Shown here: positions 1 to 7,817 of the stretch, one piece after another
Layout: each line of letters begins with the position of its first letter
Position numbering within the stretch: position 1 is the first letter of the stretch
Assembly (NCBI GenBank): GCA_021203805.1
Contig: JAJQAM010000009.1
Span: 1 to 14,545 of the forward strand
From: Coprobacillus sp.
GTDB lineage: Bacteria; Bacillota_I; Bacilli_A; RFN20; CAG-826
Direction of reading: 5' to 3'
Length of the DNA: 14,545 bases
Notes under the pieces: model-generated
The model's input: the letters and a program-made list of their open reading frames with translations, nothing else
What the model was told of the DNA's origin: nothing
Databases searched by the model: none
Program-made: the position numbers and the translations under genes

Positions 1-382
1 TTCCAGTCTTATCAATTAAGGCTTGAACAGTTGTGGGGTTTAAACCGAGGTTTAAGATGGTATCCATCATACCAGGCATAGAGACTCTTGCGCCGCTTCT
101 AACAGAGAAGAGGAGTGGGTCTTTATCACCACCAAATTTCTTTCCGCTTTCCTTTTCAACACGATGGACATGCTCAATAATGTCATCGATAAGGAACTGT
201 GGAATGACTTTTCCGTTGTCGTAATACAAATTACAAGCCTCTGTTGTAATAGTGAAGCCCTGTGGAATAGGAATTCCGGCATGCATCATCTCTGCAAGAC
301 CAGCGCCTTTTCCGCCTAGGATTTCTCTACTCTGGCCAAAAGCATCTTCAAATGCATAAATGTAAGTTTTCTGTTTTGCCAT
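1..382 (-). CDS. ppdK: Pyruvate, phosphate dikinase, N-terminal fragment (cut by window edge)
   Basis: This gene runs off the left edge; 127 codons are present. PPDK interconverts pyruvate, ATP and Pi with phosphoenolpyruvate, AMP and PPi in the cytoplasm and often works in the glycolytic direction in anaerobes. The fragment is the start of the ATP-grasp nucleotide-binding domain. It shows LGGKGAGLAEM near residues 22-32, GFTITTEAC near 42-50, and SVRSGARVSMPGMMDTILNLG near 93-113, all hallmark PPDK segments. The ATG at 382-380 is well supported: TAAGGAG lies at 396-390, seven bases upstream. The gene is divergent from the sugar kinase at 578. Nothing is odd in the visible part; the phosphohistidine and PEP-binding domains lie outside the window. 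Confidence 0.96.
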   Translation of the reverse strand, partial: MAKQKTYIYAFEDAFGQSREILGGKGAGLAEMMHAGIPIPQGFTITTEACNLYYDNGKVIPQFLIDDIIEHVHRVEKESGKKFGGDKDPLLFSVRSGARVSMPGMMDTILNLGLNPTTVQALIDKTG

Positions 383-434
383 TTGTTTTCTCCTTATTTT
401 CTAATAGCTTTCTGATTTTCATCAACTTATATAC

Positions 435-462
435 TTTATCACAACTATATTTTTCATTGCAA
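435..462 (-). promoter_or_regulatory. Weak candidate promoter for ppdK
   Basis: Read on the minus strand, TTGCAA (462-457) and GATAAA (440-435) are separated by 16 bases. Each matches the sigma-A boxes in four of six positions. The resulting leader would be about 50 bases and would contain the TAAGGAG site. This is the best pair I see in an AT-rich gap, where chance matches are common. Confidence 0.3.
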
Positions 463-468
463 AATAAA

Positions 469-486
469 TAACTAATAGATTAGTTA
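469..486. promoter_or_regulatory. Perfect 18-bp palindrome, candidate operator between ppdK and the FGGY kinase
   Basis: TAACTAAT, centre AG, ATTAGTTA: both 8-base arms match perfectly around a 2-base centre. It lies in the divergent gap and overlaps a possible kinase -35 (TTAGTT, 480-485), which pairs at 16 bases with a TATATT -10 at 502-507. Such short-centre dyads are typical of dimeric repressor sites. The cognate regulator is not in the window. Confidence 0.45.
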
Positions 487-577
487 AAACGGCATTGGGA
501 TTATATTAAGTAGAGCAATTAATTTATTTAATTAAATTATTCAAAAAAAATAATATGTATGCTAACCTATATGGGTT

Positions 578-2140
578 ATGAGTAAAAATCCACTTGCATT
601 AGTATTCGATTTCGGCACTCAAAGTGTTAGAACCACCCTTGTAGATAAAGATGGGAACATCGTGGGTATTGTAAAGACCCACTATGAACCAGCGTATTAT
701 ACAAAAGAGAAAGGGTATGCGGAGCAGTCCCCTGATTTTTATTGGAATGTTTGCCTTGAGTCCCTCGCTAAATTAAAAGAAGAGCACGGGAAACTATTTA
801 AAGATGTTGTTGGCTGCACTATTACTACTTTTAGAGACACCGCCGTTCTACTTGATAAAGATCTTAAGCCTTTAAGAGACTGTATCCTTTGGCTTGATGA
901 AAGAGTAACTAAAAATCCTCCTAAGTCTCCACTTCTTTATAGAGCGCTTTTCTCGCTTATTGGTATGACCGACACCATAGAGTTAAACAAGAGAAGAACA
1001 GTAGCTCAATGGGTGAAAGAAAACGAGCCTGATATTTGGGCAAAAACATATAAATACGTGCATATCTCCACTTATTTTACGTATTTATTAACCGGAGAGC
1101 TTAAAGATTCCGCAGCTTCAGTTATGGGTCACTACCCTATCGATTTTAAGAAAAGAGAATGGTATAAATCTGATAATAATCTTAAAGGACATCTTTATGG
1201 TGTTCCTCTATCGATGTGCCCAGAGCTTGTCCAGCCGGGAGAGGTTGTCTCCTATGTAAAAGACGAGATTTGTGAGCAGTTTGGTCTCCCCAAACATCTA
1301 CCTGTCTATGCAACAGGCAGTGATAAGGCTAATGAAACCGTTGGTTTAGCCGCTCTTGATAGAGACACCGCAGCAGTCTCATACGGCACCGCCTCCACTA
1401 TTGAAGTATCTAACAAGAAATATCTTGAGTTTGAAACATTCCTTCCAGCGTATCCCGCTGCCCTTCCAGGTATGTATAATATGGACCTTCAGGTCTATAG
1501 AGGATACTGGATGCTTAAATGGTTCTCAAATGAATTTGCGAGTGAAGATATAACCGCTGCCGAGCTTAATTCAATGGCGGTTGAGGAAGTTTTAAATGAA
1601 AAACTCCTTCAAATTGCCCCTGGTTCAGATGGATTAATCCTTCAGCCATACTGGGGACCATCCCTTAAAAGACCTCTTATGAAAGGATCTATAATTGGTT
1701 TTACCTCTGTCCACACTAAATACCATCTATATAGAGCGATTATTGAAGGCATAGCCTATGCTCTTAGAGAGGGCCTTGAAGGGATGGAGAAGAAGCAGAA
1801 TCATAAGGTTAGTGTTATAAGAATCTCTGGCGGTGGAGCACAAAGTAGTGCCATCTGTCAGATAACCTCTGATATCTTTGGGCTTAATGTCCAAAGGGTG
1901 CAAACCTTTGAAACCACCTCTTTAGGCGCGGGCATGTGTGTTATGCTCGCAACAGGCGTGTATAAGAGCTATGAAGAAGCATGCGAGAAAATGGTAAGAA
2001 TTAAAGACGAGTTCACTCCTAACTGGGAAAATCATAAAGAGTATGACTATCTCTATAAGACTGGATATTTAAATCTCTATCCACAGCTTAAATCCGTTTA
2101 TAAAAAGCTTAATAAACACGACACAAAAAACGAGAAATAA
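578..2140 (+). CDS. FGGY-family carbohydrate kinase, substrate unknown
   Basis: A 520-residue cytoplasmic kinase, the usual length for the FGGY family, which phosphorylates sugars or polyols with ATP. Family marks are the phosphate-binding DFGTQSVR at residues 11-18, TGSDKANETVGLAA at 247-260 with the likely catalytic base Asp249, the GTAST phosphate loop at 270-274, and the adenosine-binding GGGAQSSAICQITSDIFG at 418-435. The protein resembles xylulokinase-like members generally, but I cannot assign xylulose, glycerol, ribulose or another substrate. It stands alone, without a transporter or isomerase beside it. There is no Shine-Dalgarno sequence before the ATG; TATATG lies at 568-573, only four bases away, so initiation may be non-SD or near-leaderless. 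A palindrome at 469-486 may control it. A strong terminator follows. Confidence 0.9.
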   Translation: MSKNPLALVFDFGTQSVRTTLVDKDGNIVGIVKTHYEPAYYTKEKGYAEQSPDFYWNVCLESLAKLKEEHGKLFKDVVGCTITTFRDTAVLLDKDLKPLRDCILWLDERVTKNPPKSPLLYRALFSLIGMTDTIELNKRRTVAQWVKENEPDIWAKTYKYVHISTYFTYLLTGELKDSAASVMGHYPIDFKKREWYKSDNNLKGHLYGVPLSMCPELVQPGEVVSYVKDEICEQFGLPKHLPVYATGSDKANETVGLAALDRDTAAVSYGTASTIEVSNKKYLEFETFLPAYPAALPGMYNMDLQVYRGYWMLKWFSNEFASEDITAAELNSMAVEEVLNEKLLQIAPGSDGLILQPYWGPSLKRPLMKGSIIGFTSVHTKYHLYRAIIEGIAYALREGLEGMEKKQNHKVSVIRISGGGAQSSAICQITSDIFGLNVQRVQTFETTSLGAGMCVMLATGVYKSYEEACEKMVRIKDEFTPNWENHKEYDYLYKTGYLNLYPQLKSVYKKLNKHDTKNEK

Positions 2141-2155
2141 TTCTAAATACTAAAT

Positions 2156-2183
2156 AAAAGCCCACCGAAATGGTGGGTTTTTT
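2156..2183. terminator. Bidirectional intrinsic terminator between convergent genes
   Basis: A perfect 6-bp GC-rich stem, CCCACC (2161-2166) with GGTGGG (2172-2177) and loop GAAAT, is followed by six T on the plus strand (2178-2183). It is preceded by AAAAG (2156-2160), which gives CTTTT on the minus strand. It lies 20 bases after the kinase stop and 27 bases before the stop of the ABC gene coming the other way, so it can serve both. Confidence 0.88.
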
Positions 2184-2204
2184 ATTATTAATAGAATGAT
2201 TTTA

Positions 2205-4061
2205 TTATGTCGATGTATCGTCTTCTTCGATGATTTCCGCTTCTGCCATTGGGTTAATTCCGCTTGTGAACTGCGAGTTATATAGATCAGCATAGAACCC
2301 ATTCTTTTCGAGTAGCTCTTTATGATTACCCATTTCAACGATGGTTCCTTTATTCATGACGAGAATCATCTTGGCATTCTTAATCGTGGATAATCTATGC
2401 GCAATGATAAAGGATGTTCTATTCTCTACCATCATATTCATGACGTCTTGAATAATCTTCTCGGTTCTCGTGTCCACTGAAGAAGTAGCCTCGTCTAAGA
2501 TTAAAATCTTAGGCGCAGATATTAATGCACGGGCAATTGTTATAAGCTGTCTCTGTCCTTGAGAGATATTAGTTCCGTTTTCTTGTAAGATGAAATCATA
2601 TCCACCTGGGAGCAGACTAATAAAGTGATCCGCTTGAGCGGCTTTAGCGGCCTCAATTACTTCTTCATCGGTGGCATCTCTTCGCCCATAACGAATATTA
2701 TCTTTAATTGTTCCGTTAAAGAGCCATGTATCTTGGAGAACCATTCCGACAGAGCGCCGTAAATTACCTCTTGTATAGCTTTGTGTGTTCACTCCCTCTA
2801 GAGTTATTTCACCACCTATCACATCGTAGAATCTCATTATCAGGTTTACAATTGTGGTCTTTCCCGCTCCTGTTGGGCCAACAATAGCGACGCTTTGCCC
2901 TTCTTTTACCTCGAGGTTCATGTCCTTAATTAGCTCTTTATCAGGGTCATAAGAGAAATCCACGTGATTAAACGCTATATTACCTTTAATAACACTAGGA
3001 TCACTAATTGCATCTTCGGCATCTGGAACCTCTTCCTCTTCTCCTAAGAGGGTATAAACTCTTTCCGCTGAAGCGAGGGCTTCTTGTGTAATTGCGGAGA
3101 TTTCGCCAAGATTTTGAATTGGCTGAGAGAAGATTTGTAGATACATGATAAAGGCAATAATATTACCAACAGAGGTGTATAAGCCTCCGATTATTGCAAT
3201 AAAGACAAAGCCAATGTTATTGACGAGCCTAATTGAAGGGAAAATGATGGAAGAGAAGAATCTTGATTTATAATCTGCATCTTTCATTTGCTCGTTATAA
3301 ACTTCAAATTCCTCTGCAGTATCCTTCTCTTTGTTGAAGAGTTTGATGATAGTAAAGCCTGAATAGTATTCTTCAGCGTGGCCTTCTATCATAGCGAGAG
3401 TATTTTGATATTTCACGAAGTGTTTCTGGCTTGCTCTCGCAATTAGTAGAGCAATGGTAATCGAGAATGGAAGCGTTGCTAAAGCGACAAGAGTGAGAAT
3501 CCAGCTCGACATAAACATAACGATAAGGGTTCCGATTAATAAAGTGACCGCTCTTACGATTTCAATAATAACCGAGCTTATATCGTAGTTGATGTTATCA
3601 ACATCGTTTGTAACAGTTGATAAAATATTACCGGTTTGATGAGAATCGAAGTATTTTAGGCCTATTCTGTCGAGTTTTCGTTTTAATCTAAGCCTGATAT
3701 TATAGCTATATTTAGTGGACATTGTGATAGAGGTAAAGTTAAGAAGCCAGCTAAGAGTAGCGCTTATCAAATACATTCCTAGGATAATGCCGAACGTAAT
3801 AAACATATTGCCCCAGTGAAGAGCTACCACCCCATCAACTAGGTATAGATATTGACCCTCGGCGCCCATGTTTTGGATTTCCGCAATGAGATCATCAGTA
3901 AATGTAGAGAGCTGGTCAGGGACTAATATAGTCATTGTGCATGAAACAACGCAGCAGACGACGATGATTAAAAGAGCCTTCCAATACTTTGAGAAGTCTT
4001 GGGCAAGAACCTTAATGGTTCCGCGCGCGTCTTTCACTTTTTCAGTTGTTTGGTACGGCAT
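2205..4061 (-). CDS. Heterodimeric ABC exporter subunit with intact catalytic Glu/His (LmrD/BmrD-like role)
   Basis: A 618-residue half-transporter: a six-helix type IV exporter membrane domain (about 25-330) fused to a nucleotide-binding domain (about 360-595). It has Walker A GPTGAGKT (395-402), Q-loop Gln443, signature NISQGQ (498-503), Walker B ILILDE with catalytic Glu524, D-loop SSVD and H-loop His555. The signature is degenerate (SQGQ instead of SGGQ) while Walker B and H-loop are canonical. This is the pattern of the subunit that supplies the working ATP site together with a partner's intact signature, and that partner is the gene directly upstream. The start ATG (4061-4059) shares a base with the upstream stop (TAATG), and GGAGGG at 4076-4071 lies nine bases before it, so the two are translationally coupled. 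The acidic C-terminal tail is unremarkable. The substrate is unknown; multidrug, peptide or lipid export are all possible. Confidence 0.93.
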   Translation of the reverse strand: MPYQTTEKVKDARGTIKVLAQDFSKYWKALLIIVVCCVVSCTMTILVPDQLSTFTDDLIAEIQNMGAEGQYLYLVDGVVALHWGNMFITFGIILGMYLISATLSWLLNFTSITMSTKYSYNIRLRLKRKLDRIGLKYFDSHQTGNILSTVTNDVDNINYDISSVIIEIVRAVTLLIGTLIVMFMSSWILTLVALATLPFSITIALLIARASQKHFVKYQNTLAMIEGHAEEYYSGFTIIKLFNKEKDTAEEFEVYNEQMKDADYKSRFFSSIIFPSIRLVNNIGFVFIAIIGGLYTSVGNIIAFIMYLQIFSQPIQNLGEISAITQEALASAERVYTLLGEEEEVPDAEDAISDPSVIKGNIAFNHVDFSYDPDKELIKDMNLEVKEGQSVAIVGPTGAGKTTIVNLIMRFYDVIGGEITLEGVNTQSYTRGNLRRSVGMVLQDTWLFNGTIKDNIRYGRRDATDEEVIEAAKAAQADHFISLLPGGYDFILQENGTNISQGQRQLITIARALISAPKILILDEATSSVDTRTEKIIQDVMNMMVENRTSFIIAHRLSTIKNAKMILVMNKGTIVEMGNHKELLEKNGFYADLYNSQFTSGINPMAEAEIIEEDDTST

Positions 4062-5902
4062 TATTCATCGCCCTCCATAGCATACTGTCTGCTTAAAACA
4101 AGAGTCTTTTCTATTTCATCTGGATCCATCTGAGAACTGACAATTTCTCGATAAACGTCGCAATTCTCATATAAATCCGCGTGTTTACCTTGTCCCACAA
4201 TCTCGCCTTCATTTAAAACAATGATGTTATCCGCATCAAGAATTGATGAAACACGCTGGGCCACGATAATAACCGCTGCATCGCTAATATAAGATTTAAG
4301 AGCGGTTCTTACTTTAATATCTGTCTTAAAATCAAGCGCAGAGAAAGAGTCATCAAAAACATAGACTTCGCACTTCTTTATAATTGCTCTTGCAATGGCA
4401 AGTCTTTGCTTTTGCCCGCCAGAGAAGTTTCTGCCTCCTTGGTTAACCCAGGATTCGATTCCGTTTTCTTTTTTCATAACAAAGTTATGAGCCTGGCTTA
4501 TTTTTAAAGCTTCTTCTACGTCTTCATCAGTGGCATCTGACGCGCCAAACTTAATATTGTCTTTAATAGTTCCTTCAAATAGGAGGGCGGTCTGAGGGAC
4601 AACAGCTATCTTGCCTCTTAGATCTTTTTGCGAGTAATCTCTTACGTCCACTCCATCTACAGTAATAGACCCCTCCGTTACATCATAGAAACGAGGAATC
4701 AAATTTATGAGGGTTGATTTACCGCTTCCGGTTGATCCAATGATTGCTGTGGTAGTGCCTTTTTCTGTTTTAAAAGATATATCCTTAAGAGCGGGAATAT
4801 TACTATCAGGGAATGTAAAACTTACATCATTAAATTCAATATTTCCTACATTTCCCGCTTCAATTGTTGAAATATCAACAGGATTTTCAGGATCAACAAC
4901 CATTGGGTCGGTATGTAAAACCTCTTCGATACGTCTTACTTTTGATCGGCACCTTGGCATTCTAATAAAGAGCATACTTAGCATCACGAGTGAGTTAAGG
5001 ATATGCTGCGCATACCCTGAGATCGCCACGATATTACCCGCGACCACTGCAGCATAATCTGCGGTTAACTCTGTCTCACCAACGAGGATAACAGCGGAGA
5101 CGAAGAAAATCAGGACGTTAGCGGCGTCGATAATTATTGTTATGACAGGGTCTGTTACTGTCATTATTCTTTCTGCTCTTCGGTCTGTATGATATAAAGT
5201 GCTATTTGCTTCTTCAAATCTTTCGTATTCTTTTTCTTCTTGGTTAAAGGCTCTAACCACCCTAACGCCAGTAAGACCTTCCCTATATACACTTGTGACA
5301 TTATCAAAAGATCTATTTACCTTAGTAAATAGTGGGCTTACCATCACAAACATAATGACAACAAATATAACAATTATAGGAGCCGCCACTGCAAACACTA
5401 AGGAAACCTGCCAGCTTGCTTGAGCGGTTCTAACTATGGCCACGACAAAGAAGACAGGGGCAATAACAATCTGCCTCATAAACATCGTAAAGGTCTCTTT
5501 ACAGGTATTAACATCATTAGTGGTTCTTGTTAGAAGAGTGGCCATTCCAAAATGAGAATACTCCGCAAGAGAGAAAGTCATTATCTTAGCATAGAGTTCA
5601 TGACGGATGGCAGCGGCATATTTAGATCCAAGTTTAGACTGGAGAAATACACTAGCGACATTAACGCCAAAAATAATAGCGCAGATGATAAGCATCTGGA
5701 TGCCATATGTCCATATAGTACTTACATATTCTGGATCATCAATACGGGCTAAATCTGTAGCGTGTAGTGTTATTTCCTGAGTAATTAGGCTGGTATATGT
5801 AGGGATTTCAAGCTGTAAATAAGCCTGGAAAAAAAGGCAAATAAAAAGGATGACAAACATCCACCACCACTTTTTAATTATAAATCTTGCGAGTCTTAAC
5901 AC
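4061..5902 (-). CDS. Heterodimeric ABC exporter subunit with degenerate catalytic site (LmrC/BmrC-like role)
   Basis: A 613-residue half-transporter with an exporter membrane domain (about 12-325) and a nucleotide-binding domain (about 353-590). Walker A GSTGSGKS (389-396), Q-loop Gln437 and signature NFSGGQ (492-497) are intact. Walker B is VYVFDD, so the catalytic Glu is Asp518, and the H-loop residue is Gln549 instead of His. This is the classical non-hydrolysing half of a heterodimeric exporter and complements the downstream subunit exactly. The start is a GTG (5902-5900) five bases after AGGAG (5912-5908); no better ATG exists near it. A candidate promoter lies at 5952-5924, so the pair may be transcribed on its own as well as by read-through from the DUF368 gene 74 bases upstream. 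The substrate cannot be predicted from sequence. Confidence 0.93.
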   Translation of the reverse strand: MLRLARFIIKKWWWMFVILFICLFFQAYLQLEIPTYTSLITQEITLHATDLARIDDPEYVSTIWTYGIQMLIICAIIFGVNVASVFLQSKLGSKYAAAIRHELYAKIMTFSLAEYSHFGMATLLTRTTNDVNTCKETFTMFMRQIVIAPVFFVVAIVRTAQASWQVSLVFAVAAPIIVIFVVIMFVMVSPLFTKVNRSFDNVTSVYREGLTGVRVVRAFNQEEKEYERFEEANSTLYHTDRRAERIMTVTDPVITIIIDAANVLIFFVSAVILVGETELTADYAAVVAGNIVAISGYAQHILNSLVMLSMLFIRMPRCRSKVRRIEEVLHTDPMVVDPENPVDISTIEAGNVGNIEFNDVSFTFPDSNIPALKDISFKTEKGTTTAIIGSTGSGKSTLINLIPRFYDVTEGSITVDGVDVRDYSQKDLRGKIAVVPQTALLFEGTIKDNIKFGASDATDEDVEEALKISQAHNFVMKKENGIESWVNQGGRNFSGGQKQRLAIARAIIKKCEVYVFDDSFSALDFKTDIKVRTALKSYISDAAVIIVAQRVSSILDADNIIVLNEGEIVGQGKHADLYENCDVYREIVSSQMDPDEIEKTLVLSRQYAMEGDE

Positions 5903-5923
5903 AAATGCTCCTACAAGTCTTTC

Positions 5924-5952
5924 ATTTTACTCTTATTAATAATTTAATTCAC
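5924..5952 (-). promoter_or_regulatory. Candidate promoter for the minus-strand ABC pair
   Basis: On the minus strand GTGAAT (5952-5947) and TAAAAT (5929-5924) are spaced by exactly 17 bases. The -10 is five of six to consensus and the -35 only three of six. A start near 5917 would leave a short leader holding AGGAG and the GTG start. Confidence 0.45.
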
Positions 5953-5954
5953 TA

Positions 5955-5975
5955 TTTAATTTTCCTAAAATTAAA
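5955..5975. repeat. AT-only perfect inverted repeat between the DUF368 gene and the ABC pair
   Basis: TTTAATTTT (5955-5963) and AAAATTAAA (5967-5975) form a 9-bp perfect dyad around CCT. It begins two bases after the DUF368 stop and lies immediately upstream of the candidate ABC promoter. As a terminator it would be weak: no GC pairs and no following T-run. It could be an operator or a 3'-end processing hairpin. Confidence 0.4.
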
Positions 5976-5976
5976 A

Positions 5977-7029
5977 CTAAGGATCTCTATTATTCACCTC
6001 ACTGGGGATATTTTCCTCGTTTTCGTTTATAGCACTACTATTTTCGCTCTGCGTGTAAGAGTTCTCTTCTTCTAGTTTTGCTTCATCTTTTTTCTTTGAG
6101 TGATGGTAAAGCACGATAAATAAGTATCCAAGGGCGATGCTCACTATAAATAAGCCTATTCCTAATCCAATCTCTGCCCACATAGACATGCACCCTTCTC
6201 CTCCGCCTGCCCACATGAGGTAATACTCATAAACATTGCTATTATAAAACATGACAGGAATAGAACCTGCACAGAAGCCAATAATTAAGTAATACGTTGC
6301 AACTCTCCAGTGACTTAATAAAACTGCCATAGTTTTTGAAGCGGAATAGGCTCCGATTATTATTCCTAGGATTAGACAAAGCGTCATTCCAACAAGCGCT
6401 CCAGTATTAGTAAAATCTCCATTAAACATCTCCACGCTCCAGGTAGAGAAACAAGAGTTGATATTTGTGTACCACCCTAGCACTAAAAGAATCATAGAGC
6501 CGCTAATTCCTGGCACTACTGTAAAGAAAGCTAGAATGAGTCCAATAAGAATCACTAAGAAGTAAAACCACCAGTGGCGGTTAATAAAATAATCACCCAT
6601 GACATCTGAGAGATTAAACTGGACAGAGAGCACTCCTAAAGCGATAGCCACTCCAATTCCCACAATTAGAAGAATGATATGAGGCGGTTTTACTTGTTCT
6701 CCTTTTACATGCTCTATGATAGAAGGGAAGGTCCCCACCATTAATCCAGCAAAGATACAAACTGTTCCAAAAGCAAACCAGTTAAAGGCGAGATCAAATA
6801 AAAAAATACAAGGGACTATGCCAAGAATCATCCCAAGTATTACTGGTACGATAACCACCATCGATTCTTTAAAGCGCTTAAAGACAGATCCGATAGCAAA
6901 AACTACATCATCATATACCCTGATTATCACTGCGGTGGTTCCACCGCTTATACCAGGTATCGCGTCTGTTATTCCAATTAATAGGCCAGAAATTAGCCTT
7001 CTAAAGAAATGCTTAGACTTTTCTTTCAT
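5977..7029 (-). CDS. DUF368 family membrane protein, probable undecaprenyl phosphate translocase (copy 1)
   Basis: A 350-residue polytopic membrane protein of the DUF368 (PopT) family, whose characterised members return undecaprenyl phosphate to the cytoplasmic face for reuse in wall synthesis. It shows both inverted family motifs: DAIPGISGGTTA at 22-33 and VVPGISGSM at 171-179, each at the start of a repeat half. Hydrophobic segments run from about 60 to 310, and a hydrophilic acidic tail of about 40 residues ends the protein. It follows the PAP2 gene after 124 bases and precedes the ABC pair by 74. The ATG at 7029-7027 has no Shine-Dalgarno; instead a small hairpin and six T sit directly before it. 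The family call is firm. The lipid activity of this copy is inferred from the family. Confidence 0.9.
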   Translation of the reverse strand: MKEKSKHFFRRLISGLLIGITDAIPGISGGTTAVIIRVYDDVVFAIGSVFKRFKESMVVIVPVILGMILGIVPCIFLFDLAFNWFAFGTVCIFAGLMVGTFPSIIEHVKGEQVKPPHIILLIVGIGVAIALGVLSVQFNLSDVMGDYFINRHWWFYFLVILIGLILAFFTVVPGISGSMILLVLGWYTNINSCFSTWSVEMFNGDFTNTGALVGMTLCLILGIIIGAYSASKTMAVLLSHWRVATYYLIIGFCAGSIPVMFYNSNVYEYYLMWAGGGEGCMSMWAEIGLGIGLFIVSIALGYLFIVLYHHSKKKDEAKLEEENSYTQSENSSAINENEENIPSEVNNRDP

Positions 7030-7030
7030 G

Positions 7031-7049
7031 AAAAAACGATTGAAAATCG
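7031..7049 (-). terminator. Small hairpin plus T-run directly before the second DUF368 start
   Basis: On the minus strand CGATT (7049-7045), loop TTC, AATCG (7041-7037) is followed by six T (7036-7031), then C and the ATG. An A-run (7058-7054) upstream can partly pair with the T-run. It looks like a weak intrinsic terminator for the PAP2 transcript, or an attenuator, fused to the translation start. The stem is only 5 bp, so efficiency would be low. Confidence 0.4.
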
Positions 7050-7063
7050 GGAGTTTTTAAGCC

Positions 7064-7090
7064 TCTAATCAACCTATAAGGTTAATTAGA
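7064..7090. repeat. 27-bp near-perfect dyad in the PAP2-DUF368 gap
   Basis: Arms TCTAATCAACCT (7064-7075) and AGGTTAATTAGA (7079-7090) pair at 11 of 12 positions around ATA. No T-run follows on either strand, so it is not a normal terminator. It could be an operator or a stable leader hairpin for the DUF368 gene that starts 35 bases downstream on the minus strand. Confidence 0.5.
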
Positions 7091-7153
7091 AATTCACTCC
7101 ATTCAAGGAATATTTTTAATTATTTTTAATTTCATTGCAATTAAATAATTAAA

Positions 7154-7813
7154 TTAAGCGTTTTGCTTTGCTTCTCTCTTAGCTTTAATTCGGTCTCGTA
7201 ATTTAATAAAGAGTGGTGATAGCTCTTTATCAAAACAGAGAATAGTAATGCCAATTAGAATGCCCATGAGCATTCCAATGATAACATCCGTTGGGAAGTG
7301 CACTCCAAAATAGAGACGGGAGAAACCAACTAAGACAGCAAAGACAAAACATCCAATCCCTGCTTTATGGAAATACTTATAAATGATAGTAGCGCACATA
7401 AAGGATCCAAAGGTATGTCCGCTCATAAATGAGTAAGACGTTTCTTTTGGATATTCAAATAGACCGAATATAGGGGATTCTCCTGATTGGAAGAAGTAAT
7501 TTGTATTTTGTAAGTTTGTGAGAATAGTAGTTGACCTAGAGTCATCAAGATAAAGAGGCCTAATTCTCCCTACGACATTCTTTATAAGCTCTTCATTAAA
7601 TAGGAGGGCAAAGAGGACAATTGCGCAGGCAAGAACCACCCCGCACTTCCTAGTTTTTTTAACACACAAAAAGACTATTGCAACTATTATCCAAATTAGT
7701 ATAAATTCGCAAGAATTAGTAATTACTGACATGATCCAAGATAGCCATGCCATACTTGAATTTCCGACGCCCCAATTAGATAAGGCCTCAAGAAACGAGA
7801 GCTCCCAGTCCAC
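7154..7813 (-). CDS. PAP2-family phosphatase, probable undecaprenyl pyrophosphate phosphatase
   Basis: A 219-residue integral membrane PAP2 (type 2 phosphatidic acid phosphatase) enzyme. The three active-site motifs are all present: K78 to R85-P86 (K-x6-RP), MSGH at 130-133 with His133, and S165-R166 to H172 and D176 (SR-x5-H-x3-D). The only deviation is Met for the usual Pro before SGH. The family forms a phosphohistidine intermediate at the outer membrane face; BcrC/PgpB-type members convert undecaprenyl pyrophosphate to undecaprenyl phosphate. Position between two DUF368 genes favours that role over phosphatidylglycerophosphate or phosphatidate hydrolysis. The start is GTG (7813-7811), four bases after the upstream stop and seven after GGAG (7824-7821), so it is coupled to the first DUF368 gene. 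The basic C-terminal tail is likely cytoplasmic. Confidence 0.92.
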   Translation of the reverse strand: MDWELSFLEALSNWGVGNSSMAWLSWIMSVITNSCEFILIWIIVAIVFLCVKKTRKCGVVLACAIVLFALLFNEELIKNVVGRIRPLYLDDSRSTTILTNLQNTNYFFQSGESPIFGLFEYPKETSYSFMSGHTFGSFMCATIIYKYFHKAGIGCFVFAVLVGFSRLYFGVHFPTDVIIGMLMGILIGITILCFDKELSPLFIKLRDRIKAKREAKQNA

Positions 7814-7817
7814 GTTT

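Noticed and set aside
4707..5057. 116-codon open frame antisense to an ABC gene
   Set aside because: It covers the nucleotide-binding and linker part of a clear ABC gene in another frame, with no ribosome site and no recognisable domain.
5955..5975. AT-only hairpin as a strong terminator after the DUF368 gene
   Set aside because: The stem has no GC pairs and no T-run follows it on the minus strand, so it is listed only as an inverted repeat.
6716..7060. 114-codon open frame antisense to a DUF368 gene
   Set aside because: It is fully explained by the membrane protein on the opposite strand and has no domain of its own.
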